Shown: positions 1 to 5,790, counted from the first letter of the stretch. The stretch is 9,596 nucleotides of DNA from CAZTAK01 sp964611585 (GCA_964611585.1 CAZTAK010000082.1:1-9596); one strand, 5' to 3'. The notes: generated by a model not told the origin, from the letters alone. A program made the numbers and translations.

Positions 1-11
1 TGTCAAAGGGA

Positions 12-53
12 TAGAGCTTTTCGCGTGAGCGCATGCGAACGGGAAAAGTTCTA
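12..53. repeat. Imperfect inverted repeat (11-bp outer stem)
   Basis: The arms TAGAGCTTTTC (12-22) and GAAAAGTTCTA (43-53) pair over 11 positions with one G-T wobble. After a mismatch, CGT/ACG continues the stem inward. No T-run follows on either strand, so it does not look like a standard intrinsic terminator. It could be an operator or a repeat element. It lies at the window edge, downstream of the minus-strand dehydrogenase. Confidence 0.4.
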
Positions 54-80
54 GCGCCACCGGGTTATTTCGTCACTGAC

Positions 81-121
81 CGGGCCGCCAACGCGCGCGC
101 CCGGCGGCAAACCCGTTTTTT
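81..121 (+). terminator. Candidate intrinsic terminator for an unseen plus-strand gene to the left
   Basis: CGGG-CCGCC (81-89) can pair with GGCGG (103-107) and, after a small CAAA bulge, with CCCG (112-115). It is followed directly by six T (116-121). A GC-rich stem ending in a T-run fits Rho-independent termination on the plus strand. It would suit a gene ending left of the window and converging on the dehydrogenase at 192. The bulge weakens the call. Confidence 0.35.
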
Positions 122-191
122 CGCAAAGACGCGGACCGGCTTTCGCGATGGCTCGGAGCGGTGGCTCGGCCGGGCGCCCTACTCCCGCGCC

Positions 192-1133
192 CTAAACCCC
201 GAACTTTTCGTCCGATTCCTTCTTGTGCCTGGCGAGCGCCATCAGGCGGCGGTCGCGCCACTCCTGGCGGGCGGGTTGATCGTCGAGTGCAAGAATCGCG
301 CGGCGGTCCTTGGCCACCTGCCCGAACAGCGCCTCGTCCCACGGGCGCGGTTCCGATTCCTTTGCGACTTCGTAGTAGATCGGTCCGTAGCGCGCCGAAT
401 AATCGGGCACGCCGCCGGGCGCGTTGAGGTCGATGGTCTCCATCGGCCCCATGAACGACCAGCGCAACCCGAGGCCGTGCTTGACGGTCTTGTCGAGATC
501 CTCGGTCGAGACATAGCCGTCGGCCACCAGCCGCATCGATTCGTTCAGCAACGCGCCTTGCAGGCGATTCAATATGAACCCGTCGATTTCCTTTTTGACA
601 GTCGTCGGCTGCTGGCCCACCTCTTCCATGAGGGCGCGGGTTCTTGCCACCACGTCCGGATCGGTCCAGGGCGCGGGCGCGATCTCGACCAGCGGCACGA
701 CGCTCGGCGGATTGACGGGATGGGCAACGAGGCAGCGGCTGCGCCCTTCAAGGCCCTCGGAGAAGGCGCTCGCCTTGATCCCAGAAGTGGAACTCGCGAG
801 CGGCACACCGGCGGCGGCAATCGCATCCATTTCGGCATAGAGCTCACGCTTGATGTCGAGACCTTCGGGTCCGTTTTCCTGAACGTAGCCAGCGCCTTCC
901 AGCGCCGCGGCGAGGCTGCCGGCGATGCGGCACCGCCCGGTAATGGCGCCTGAGTCCTCATCGACCAGCCCGATAGCGGCGAGATCGGCCGCGGCCACGG
1001 CGATCTGGGCCATCGCGCGGTCCGCCGCCCCCTCGCCGGGGTCGTAAAGAACGACATCTTTCCCGGCCCGCGCGAACACCAGTGCCCAGGCACGCCCGAT
1101 CATGCCGGACCCGACAATGGCAATTGTTTCCAT
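192..1133 (-). CDS. NAD-dependent 3-hydroxyacid / 3-hydroxyacyl-CoA dehydrogenase, lambda-crystallin/L-gulonate 3-dehydrogenase type
   Basis: A 313-residue soluble dehydrogenase, full length for this family. It oxidises a 3-hydroxy group with NAD+. An N-terminal Rossmann motif GSGMIG (about residues 8-13) binds the cofactor. The conserved VQENGPE segment (about 84-90), STSG, and HPVNPP with the presumed catalytic His138 then follow. The C-terminal domain has GFILNRLQGALLNESMRL and GLRWSFMGPMETIDLN. HPVNPP and GPMETIDLN place it nearer lambda-crystallin/L-gulonate 3-dehydrogenase and carnitine dehydrogenase than fatty-acid beta-oxidation enzymes (HFFNP). The start is ATG at 1131-1133, because GGAGG lies 5 nt upstream. 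A GTG four codons further upstream overlaps that ribosome-binding site and is unlikely. It is divergent from the leuCD-like operon, which suggests a shared hydroxyacid pathway (inference). The exact substrate cannot be read from the sequence. Confidence 0.9.
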   Translation of the reverse strand: METIAIVGSGMIGRAWALVFARAGKDVVLYDPGEGAADRAMAQIAVAAADLAAIGLVDEDSGAITGRCRIAGSLAAALEGAGYVQENGPEGLDIKRELYAEMDAIAAAGVPLASSTSGIKASAFSEGLEGRSRCLVAHPVNPPSVVPLVEIAPAPWTDPDVVARTRALMEEVGQQPTTVKKEIDGFILNRLQGALLNESMRLVADGYVSTEDLDKTVKHGLGLRWSFMGPMETIDLNAPGGVPDYSARYGPIYYEVAKESEPRPWDEALFGQVAKDRRAILALDDQPARQEWRDRRLMALARHKKESDEKFGV

Positions 1134-1138
1134 TCTTT

Positions 1139-1143
1139 CCTCC
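1139..1143 (-). promoter_or_regulatory. Ribosome-binding site of the dehydrogenase gene
   Basis: On the minus strand GGAGG sits 5 nt before the ATG at 1133. It decides the start over the GTG at 1145, which lies partly upstream of this motif. The 55-nt sequence duplicated at the N-gap begins at this site. Confidence 0.75.
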
Positions 1144-1144
1144 A

Positions 1145-1193
1145 CGTTTGCGCGCCGACGTTAGGCGCGCGGGCCTCCCCGTTTGCGCGCCGA
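1145..1193. repeat. Left part of the 35-bp palindromic tandem array
   Basis: One full unit and the start of a second. The first has the perfect 7-bp stem GCGCGCC (1150-1156) / GGCGCGC (1164-1170) with loop GACGTTA. The next unit begins 35 nt later (1185) and is cut by the N-run. These bases are identical to those starting the contig after the gap, so they may be one physical copy shown twice. Confidence 0.85.
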
Positions 1194-1293
1194 NNNNNNN
1201 NNNNNNNNNNNNNNNNNNNNNNNNNNNNNNNNNNNNNNNNNNNNNNNNNNNNNNNNNNNNNNNNNNNNNNNNNNNNNNNNNNNNNNNNNNNNN
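1194..1293. other. Assembly gap of exactly 100 N
   Basis: One hundred N in a row, the conventional placeholder for a gap of unknown size. The 55 bases before it (1139-1193) are identical to the 55 bases after it (1294-1348). The two contigs therefore probably overlap, and the true gap may be zero or negative in size. Confidence 0.97.
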
Positions 1294-1299
1294 CCTCCA

Positions 1300-1431
1300 C
1301 GTTTGCGCGCCGACGTTAGGCGCGCGGGCCTCCCCGTTTGCGCGCCGAAGTCAGGCGCGCGGGCCTCCCCGTTTGCGCGCCGAAGTCAGGCGCGCGGGCA
1401 CGTTTCCGCGCCGACGTTAGGCGCGCGGGCC
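1300..1431. repeat. 35-bp palindromic tandem repeat array (four hairpin units)
   Basis: Units have stem GCGCGCC/GGCGCGC and a 7-nt loop. Stem starts are at 1305, 1340, 1375 and about 1406, giving periods of 35, 35 and 31 nt. Loops read GACGTTA, GAAGTCA, GAAGTCA, GACGTTA. The first three stems are perfect 7-bp stems; the last is 6 bp because its first base is C, not G. Spacers are GGGCCTCCCCGTTT or close variants. There is no unique spacer DNA, so this is not CRISPR. It resembles intergenic REP-like or BIME-like palindromic repeats. Confidence 0.85.
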
Positions 1432-1443
1432 GGGTTCCGCAAC

Positions 1444-1488
1444 GGGCCCGATTGACGCCGGCGCTCCGCTCCGCTTCAATCGAGGCCC
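1444..1488. repeat. Long dyad upstream of leuC (possible operator)
   Basis: GGGCCCGATTGA (1444-1455) is mirrored by TCAATCG-A-GGCCC (1476-1488). That gives 12 bp of pairing with one bulged A and a 20-nt centre. The arms coincide with the -35 and -10 of the candidate leuC promoter. This arrangement fits a dimeric regulator, or a hairpin if transcribed. No regulator gene is present in the window. Confidence 0.55.
1452..1480 (+). promoter_or_regulatory. Candidate sigma-70-type promoter for the leuC-leuD-CMD operon
   Basis: TTGACG (1452-1457, 5 of 6 to consensus), a 17-nt spacer and TTCAAT (1475-1480, 4 of 6). Transcription would start near 1487 and leave a short leader of about 23 nt before the ATG at 1510. 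Both hexamers lie inside the arms of the dyad at 1444-1488. The dyad also gives a weaker mirror-image pair on the minus strand (TTGAAG, 17 nt, GTCAAT). Confidence 0.45.
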
Positions 1489-1509
1489 CGCCCCCAAGAC
1501 CGGTTCGCC

Positions 1510-2922
1510 ATGTCCGCACCCCGCACCCTGTTCGAGAAGATCTGGTCGTTGCACGAAATCCGCGATTTCGGTAACGGCTTCAGCCTGATTCACGTCGACC
1601 GCAACATTTTGCACGACCTTCTGGGCGCGCTGGTGTTCGAGGGGCTCGACACCTCGGGGCGGAGATTACGCAACCCCGAGCTCAACTTTGCCACCATGGA
1701 CCACGGCATCGAGACCTTTGCCGGCCGGAGCGACGAAACTTCGATTCCCGGCGGCGAGGCGGGCGTCAAGGGAATGCGCGAAAAAACGAACCAGTACGGG
1801 GTGACGCTGTTCGATCTCGGCGACGTGCGCCAGGGGATCGTCCACGTGGTATCGCCCGAATCCGGCATCGCGCTGCCGGGTTGCACACTGATCTGCGGCG
1901 ACAGCCACACCTGCACCGTCGGCGGCGTCGGCGCCCTCACCTGGGGCGTCGGGCTGTCGCAAATCGAACACGTGCTGGCAACGCAAACAGTCGTGTTGCA
2001 AAAACCGAAAACGCTGCGGATTACCTTCAACGGCGCCGTACCCGGCGGCGTGACGCCTAAAGACATGATCCTCTATACGATTGGGCATGCGGGCGCCAAC
2101 GCGGGCAACACCTATTGCATCGAGTATGCGGGCGAAGCGATCCGCGCCATGCCCGTCGAAGGACGCCTGACCGTGTGCAACATGTCGATCGAAATGGCGG
2201 CGCGCTACGGCGTCGTGGCGGGCGACGAGACGACGTTCGAATATCTCGACGGAACCGACTACGCGCCGACGGGTGCGCTGTGGGATCAGGCGGTGCAACA
2301 TTGGCGCACGCTGCCGACCGACGAGGGTGCCGCCTTCGACCGCGAGATCGCCATCGATTGCGCCGCAATCACGCCGCAAGTGACCTGGGGCACGAGCCCC
2401 GAACATGTCATGGGCGTCAACGAACGCGTGCCCGATCCGGCGGACGCGCCCGCCGGCAAGGGCGTGGCGTGGGAACGCGCGTTAGGCTACACCGGCCTCA
2501 CCCCGGGCGAACCGATCGAGGGCGCGCCCGTGGACGTCGCCTTCATCGGATCGTGCACCAACAGCCGGTTGAGCGATCTGCGGCGCGCCGCCAAGATTCT
2601 CGATGGCCGCAAGGTTTCGACACGCCTCGCGCGCGCCTGGGTGGTGCCGGGATCGGGCCGGGTCAAACGCGACGCCGAGGCCGAGGGCCTCGACGAGATT
2701 TTCAAGACCGCCGGCTTCGAGTGGCGCGAACCGGGATGCTCGCTGTGCACGAGTTTGGGTGGCGACCGGTTCGAGCCGGGTCACCGGGTGATGTCGACCA
2801 CCAACCGCAACTTCGAGAACCGCCAGGGCGCCGGCGCGCGCACCCATTTAGCGAGCCCGGAAATGGTGGCGGCTGCGGCGGTCGCGGGCAAGATCACCGA
2901 TGTACGCAAACTGGCAGGCTAG
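1510..2922 (+). CDS. leuC: 3-isopropylmalate dehydratase (isopropylmalate isomerase) large-subunit-like protein
   Basis: A 470-residue aconitase-family large subunit, the usual LeuC length (about 466). It carries the [4Fe-4S] cluster and dehydrates and rehydrates a hydroxyacid together with the LeuD partner. Visible motifs are ATMDH near residue 60, CGDSHT (129-134), cluster cysteines Cys349 in GSCTNS and Cys410 and Cys413 in GCSLC, and the NRNFENRQG segment followed by RTHLASPEM. Departures from typical LeuC are MDHGIET for MDHNVxT, DSHTCTVGGVG for DSHTxTHGAFG, and CTSLGGDR for CLAMNxDR. The substrate may therefore not be isopropylmalate (inference). The ATG at 1510 matches the family N-terminus (MSAPRTLFEKIW), though no strong ribosome-binding site precedes it. 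leuD follows after 11 nt. With no leuA or leuB nearby, a catabolic paralogue is a fair alternative. Confidence 0.88.
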   Translation: MSAPRTLFEKIWSLHEIRDFGNGFSLIHVDRNILHDLLGALVFEGLDTSGRRLRNPELNFATMDHGIETFAGRSDETSIPGGEAGVKGMREKTNQYGVTLFDLGDVRQGIVHVVSPESGIALPGCTLICGDSHTCTVGGVGALTWGVGLSQIEHVLATQTVVLQKPKTLRITFNGAVPGGVTPKDMILYTIGHAGANAGNTYCIEYAGEAIRAMPVEGRLTVCNMSIEMAARYGVVAGDETTFEYLDGTDYAPTGALWDQAVQHWRTLPTDEGAAFDREIAIDCAAITPQVTWGTSPEHVMGVNERVPDPADAPAGKGVAWERALGYTGLTPGEPIEGAPVDVAFIGSCTNSRLSDLRRAAKILDGRKVSTRLARAWVVPGSGRVKRDAEAEGLDEIFKTAGFEWREPGCSLCTSLGGDRFEPGHRVMSTTNRNFENRQGAGARTHLASPEMVAAAAVAGKITDVRKLAG

Positions 2923-2933
2923 GGGAGCGGGCC

Positions 2934-3557
2934 ATGGAAAGATTCACCACGCTTACAGGCACCGCCGCGGCGATGTTCCAGCCCAACATCGACACCGACG
3001 CCCTGCTGCCGAGCCGGTACCTGACCCAAAGCACCGAGACCGGAAAATCCGGGTTCGGGCCGCGGCTGTTCGCCGACTGGCGCTACGAAAAGGACGGCGC
3101 GCCGAAACCGGATTTCGCGCTCAACAAGCCCGAGTTCGCGAATGCGGTTATCCTGATTACCGGCGACAATTTCGGCTGCGGGTCGTCGCGCGAGAACGCC
3201 GTATGGGCGCTGGTAGGGTTCGGTATCCGCTGCGTGATCGCGCCCGGCTTCGGTGAAATCTTCTTCAACAACTGCTTTGAAAACGGATTGCTGCCGATCG
3301 TGCTGGACACCGAAATCGTCGAAGGCCTGGCAACCCAGCTCGAGATGGGCGCGCACGGCCGCACCGTAACCGTCGATCTCCGCGGGCGTACAATAACTGC
3401 GCCGGACGGGACGCAAATCGCCTTCACGGTTGACGACGCGCGCCGCGCAGCCCTGCTCGACGGGCTCGACGCCGTCGGAATTACGCTCCAGCGCGAATCC
3501 GAAATCACCGATTTCCAGACTCGCGACAAAGAAGCCCGCCCGTGGATCTATTTGTGA
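2934..3557 (+). CDS. leuD: 3-isopropylmalate dehydratase small-subunit-like protein
   Basis: A 207-residue swivelling domain that pairs with the LeuC-like subunit to form the hydroxyacid isomerase. The length and sequence are those of the bacterial-type LeuD. NIDTDALLPSRYL near the start, GFGPRLFADWRY, the conserved GDNFGCGSSRENAVWAL loop, and IAPGFGEIFFNNCFENGLLP are all present. The ATG at 2934 has GGGGAG 6 nt upstream, and that site overlaps the leuC stop. The genes are therefore likely translated together. An in-frame open stretch extends far upstream into leuC but is out of frame with it and not real. The carboxymuconolactone-decarboxylase-like gene starts 7 nt after its stop. The substrate-recognition region reads LTQSTETGKSGFG, slightly longer than in E. 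coli LeuD. Confidence 0.92.
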   Translation: MERFTTLTGTAAAMFQPNIDTDALLPSRYLTQSTETGKSGFGPRLFADWRYEKDGAPKPDFALNKPEFANAVILITGDNFGCGSSRENAVWALVGFGIRCVIAPGFGEIFFNNCFENGLLPIVLDTEIVEGLATQLEMGAHGRTVTVDLRGRTITAPDGTQIAFTVDDARRAALLDGLDAVGITLQRESEITDFQTRDKEARPWIYL

Positions 3558-3564
3558 TTGGGCC

Positions 3565-3966
3565 ATGACCGCCGACAGCACCGGCAAGGCCGACGATCCC
3601 GCCGGTCGCGGCCGCGCCCTGATGAAGGAACTGTTCGGGCCCGCCGGCGAACAGGCGGCAGCGGCCTTCGACGGCATCGCCCCGGATCTCGGGCGCTATC
3701 TCGTCGAACACGTTTTCGGCGACCTCTATCAGCGCGACGGGCTCGATCTCAAAACCCGCGAGGTTGCGGCGATTGCCGGGCTGACCGCGCTCGGCTACGC
3801 CAAGCCGCACCTGAAAACGCACGTTCTGGGGGCGCTTAATGCGGGTGCAGGCCGGACCGAGATCGTCGAGGTCATTCTTCAGATGAGCGCCTATGCCGGT
3901 TTCCCGGCCGCAACCACGGCGATGATGGCGGCGCGCGAGGTGTTTGAAAAAGAGGACGCCGGTTAA
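3565..3966 (+). CDS. Carboxymuconolactone decarboxylase family protein (PcaC-like)
   Basis: A 133-residue all-helical protein of the CMD family. The core is REVAAIAGLTALGYAKPHLKTHVLGALNAGAGRTEIVEVILQMSAYAGFPAATTAM (about 66-120), which follows the gamma-carboxymuconolactone decarboxylase pattern. His82 and His86 lie near the PcaC catalytic region. There is no CxxC pair, so it is not an AhpD-type peroxidase partner. The ATG at 3565 lies 7 nt after the leuD stop, and the ribosome-binding site is weak, so it is probably co-transcribed and coupled with leuD. No other beta-ketoadipate gene is present. The protein may decarboxylate or isomerise an acid made by the LeuCD-like enzyme (inference). The role of CMD proteins outside protocatechuate pathways is generally unclear. 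Confidence 0.87.
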   Translation: MTADSTGKADDPAGRGRALMKELFGPAGEQAAAAFDGIAPDLGRYLVEHVFGDLYQRDGLDLKTREVAAIAGLTALGYAKPHLKTHVLGALNAGAGRTEIVEVILQMSAYAGFPAATTAMMAAREVFEKEDAG

Positions 3967-3973
3967 GTGCGCG

Positions 3974-4465
3974 TCAGAGCGCCAGCATCCCCCACGAAAT
4001 CACTCCCGCCGTTGGCGGCAGGACCACCGAGGCGAGCAGCCGCTTGCCAGTGAACCCCCACCCCATCATCGGAATCTCGAACAGGAACATCCGGTGCATG
4101 GCAAAGGTTGACCACGCGGTCAGGAATGCGACCAGCTGCGGCGTCCCGGCGCCGAGTTGCACCAAGGCGATCGCAATCGGAAACGAAATCACCGGCCCGG
4201 ACGGCATCACCGCGCCGACGGCCGCGGCGATCAGGATTCCGATCAGCCCGGAATCGCCGCCGATATAGGGACCGATGGCTTCCTGGGGGATCAGTTCGGC
4301 GATAAATCCGGCGGCGACGATCGTAACCGGCATCCGCGGCAGCACCATCAACGCCTGATCGCGGGTATTACGGAGCGCGGGCGCGAGGTTCTTCCCGGGG
4401 CGGACAATCGCAACTGCCGCCAGCACCGAAGCGAGGCCCCACATAATGATCGCCGAGATCAGCAT
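3974..4465 (-). CDS. Half-size permease, subunit B (PF03773/ArsP-like)
   Basis: A 163-residue membrane protein with about five hydrophobic segments (near residues 3-21, 42-60, 74-105, 112-130, 146-163). The core GAVMPSGPVISFPIAIALVQLGA, followed by FLTAWSTFAMHRM and EIPMMGWGF, resembles one repeat of the predicted-permease family that includes ArsP. Typical members are about twice as long and hold two such repeats. Its ATG overlaps the stop of the upstream permease gene (TGATG, one shared base), so translation is coupled and a heterodimer is likely. It is clearly homologous to that neighbour: TPGGPMVSFPI there, MPSGPVISFPI here. Substrate is unknown; metal or metalloid compounds and small organic anions are possibilities. 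It ends 7 nt from the convergent CMD gene, with no terminator visible between them. Confidence 0.83.
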   Translation of the reverse strand: MLISAIIMWGLASVLAAVAIVRPGKNLAPALRNTRDQALMVLPRMPVTIVAAGFIAELIPQEAIGPYIGGDSGLIGILIAAAVGAVMPSGPVISFPIAIALVQLGAGTPQLVAFLTAWSTFAMHRMFLFEIPMMGWGFTGKRLLASVVLPPTAGVISWGMLAL

Positions 4466-4989
4466 CAGTCGCCCGCCTCTGCCGCCGGGCGAATCCGGAT
4501 TTGCAGTTCACGCGCGATGTAGCCGGCGATGAACGGCAACACCAGCGATGCGGTCCAGCGCACGCTCGCGAACTCGAAGCCCATGAAAGGCATCTCCCAC
4601 ATGATGATGCGCGAGAGCCCGAGCACCGACCACGACGTGAGGTAGGCAACGAGCGCGCCGATGTCGGCGCCGGCGCTGGCGAGTCCGACGACGATGGGAA
4701 AGGACACCATCGGCCCGCCCGGGGTCAGGAATCCCGCCACCGTCGCCACCGCGATGCCGCGGATGCCGCTGTTCTCGCCGAGCCAGCGCGCGACCAGATC
4801 GTTCGGCACCAGCACCTGAATGAAGCCGCCGATCAGAAAGCCCGCCCCCAGGAGCGGAATGATACTGATGAGCAGGAAGGCGTCGCTTTCGAGCGCACGC
4901 CAGAACGATTCCGGTCCCTTGACGAACCAGACCGCGATGGCGCTCGCAATCGCAAGGGCGAGGAACACGAAGAACGTGCGGTCGAACAT
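4465..4989 (-). CDS. Half-size permease, subunit A (PF03773/ArsP-like)
   Basis: A 174-residue inner-membrane protein, first gene of a two-gene operon. Hydrophobic segments are near residues 6-23, 35-60, 76-108, 114-133 and 148-163. The GFLTPGGPMVSFPIVVGLASAGA core, YLTSWSVLGLSRIIMWEMPFMGFEF and SLVLPFIAGY match the corresponding parts of the downstream protein one for one. The two together therefore look like a permease whose internal repeat has been split into separate genes. ATG at 4987-4989 is the only plausible start: no ATG or GTG occurs between it and the in-frame stop at 5032-5034. No strong ribosome-binding site precedes it. A candidate promoter lies about 100 nt upstream. Function beyond transport is not assignable. 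Confidence 0.83.
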   Translation of the reverse strand: MFDRTFFVFLALAIASAIAVWFVKGPESFWRALESDAFLLISIIPLLGAGFLIGGFIQVLVPNDLVARWLGENSGIRGIAVATVAGFLTPGGPMVSFPIVVGLASAGADIGALVAYLTSWSVLGLSRIIMWEMPFMGFEFASVRWTASLVLPFIAGYIARELQIRIRPAAEAGD

Positions 4990-5091
4990 GCGCCGGCCGG
5001 CAAGGGGCGTTCGCGCCAGGACGTGAGCCTTTCATGAGAGGGCGCGCGCAGGGTCGGCGTGGCGCGCGGCGCGCCGGTTCAGAAAAACCCC

Positions 5092-5121
5092 ATAGTATCC
5101 GCGGGGCCGGGGCGCCCGCAA
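5092..5121 (-). promoter_or_regulatory. Candidate promoter for the permease operon
   Basis: On the minus strand TTGCGG (5116-5121) and TACTAT (5092-5097) are separated by 18 nt. The start point would be near 5085, giving a leader of about 95 nt before the permease ATG. The -10 is reasonable; the -35 matches only in its TTG part. Confidence 0.35.
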
Positions 5122-5134
5122 ACGCGAACCGCTG

Positions 5135-5163
5135 CCCCTCGGCCCGGGCGCGGCCCGGAGGGG
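5135..5163. repeat. GC-rich hairpin upstream of the permease promoter
   Basis: CCCCTC-GGCC (5135-5144) pairs with GGCC (5152-5155) and, past a CG bulge, with GAGGGG (5158-5163), leaving a 7-nt loop. There is no T-run, so it does not look like an intrinsic terminator. It could be a protein-binding dyad or a chance result of high GC content. Confidence 0.35.
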
Positions 5164-5456
5164 GCAAGCGCCCGCGGTCCCGGCCGGTACCAGGGCACGG
5201 CAAGCGCCGCCCCGCCCACAATTCATTTCATCTTTTCCGCGTTGCCGGCGGGTGGCTCCGGGATGGGTCGCGTTTCGTTTTCTTCCCGGCGCACCTGCCC
5301 TGAGCAGCCGCGAAAAAGAATGAGACACGCCCCTCACCCCCACGATTGACCGGTCCAGCGCCATGGCACAGCGGCCCTTTCTCGGCGCCCGATGAGGGAA
5401 AGCGTTGCGACTGCACACCGACCCGCCCGCCGGTGAAAATTTCGTGCGCCGGCCCC

Positions 5457-5484
5457 TTGCAGGCGCCCCAAACCCTGCTAGTGT
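5457..5484 (+). promoter_or_regulatory. Extended -10 promoter for the zinc-ribbon gene
   Basis: TTGCAG (5457-5462), 16 nt, then TAGTGT (5479-5484), preceded by TGC so that TG falls at the extended -10 position. Transcription would begin around 5490, about 50 nt before the ATG at 5544. This rules out starts placed further upstream in the same frame. Confidence 0.55.
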
Positions 5485-5543
5485 TAGGAAAACATTCGTT
5501 GCTACACCTCATCCCTGTGCGCCGTCCCGACCCCCCGAAGCCG

Positions 5544-5774
5544 ATGCCGCTGTCGTATCTCGACCGCGAGGGGCTTGGCCTGTTCGTGTGGTGCAATGGC
5601 TGCTTCCGCAACCGGGTGATCGCGTCCGGCCCGATGATCGCCCGCATGGGACGCGAGACGCCGGTACCCGAAGTCGCCCGGCGCCTGCGTTGTTCTGCCT
5701 GCGGCGGCCGCGACATCGAGACTCGGCCCGACTGGTCGAAGGGATCACCCGGGGTGATCTCGCGGCATACCTGA
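5544..5774 (+). CDS. Small zinc-ribbon-like hypothetical protein (CxxC...CxxC)
   Basis: A 76-residue protein with two cysteine pairs, Cys17-x2-Cys20 (WCNGC) and Cys50-x2-Cys53 (RCSACGG). These are spaced to hold one zinc ion. The linker MIARMGRETPVPEVARRL is predicted helical. Small alphaproteobacterial proteins with an ARRLRC-x2-C-GG pattern are common and uncharacterised; a nucleic-acid or protein contact role is a guess. The ATG at 5544 was chosen because the promoter puts the transcript start near 5490. An in-frame GTG at 5517 would add nine residues. No Shine-Dalgarno motif is seen before either. A short hairpin with a T-rich tail follows the stop. The gene stands alone between two non-coding stretches. 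Confidence 0.68.
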   Translation: MPLSYLDREGLGLFVWCNGCFRNRVIASGPMIARMGRETPVPEVARRLRCSACGGRDIETRPDWSKGSPGVISRHT

Positions 5775-5790
5775 GACCCCGTCGTTACCG

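Larger units (their letters stand above)
1134..1509. other. Divergent intergenic region, dehydrogenase / leuC-like operon
   Basis: This 376-position region contains the 35-bp hairpin array, the 100-N gap, a dyad-flanked candidate promoter for leuC, and no credible gene. Open frames through it consist mostly of N or of repeat translation. If the 55-nt duplicated flanks represent one sequence, the real length is about 221 bp. Any promoter for the dehydrogenase must lie in or beyond the hairpin array, and I see no clear -35/-10 pair close to that gene. Confidence 0.8.
4990..5543. other. Non-coding region between divergent permease and zinc-ribbon genes
   Basis: This 554-nt stretch holds no convincing gene. 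The open frames have arginine-, proline- and serine-rich translations with no family resemblance. It does hold candidate promoters for both flanking operons (5092-5121 minus, 5457-5484 plus) and a strong GC hairpin at 5135-5163. A weaker CCGGGA/TCCCGG dyad (5258-5289) has a 20-nt loop. Confidence 0.65.

Noticed and set aside
33..953. A 306-codon plus-strand open frame
   Set aside because: It is antisense to the dehydrogenase, which has clear Rossmann and catalytic motifs. Its translation matches no family I recognise. Long antisense frames are expected in GC-rich coding DNA.
1145..1431. CRISPR array or integron attC sites in the repeats
   Set aside because: There are no unique spacers; the units are contiguous 35-bp repeats. 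GTTAGGC resembles an attC core, but it is not conserved (GTCAGGC in other units), and neither a partner core nor an integrase is present.
1082..1455. Open frames running through the N-gap
   Set aside because: Their translations are mostly undetermined residues or translated repeats.
2115..2933. A long in-frame extension upstream of leuD
   Set aside because: It overlaps leuC in another frame and reads as arginine-rich shadow. The family N-terminus and a ribosome-binding site support the ATG at 2934.
5346..5543. N-terminal extension of the zinc-ribbon protein
   Set aside because: It would begin upstream of the promoter at 5457-5484 and adds a proline-rich stretch with no conserved features.
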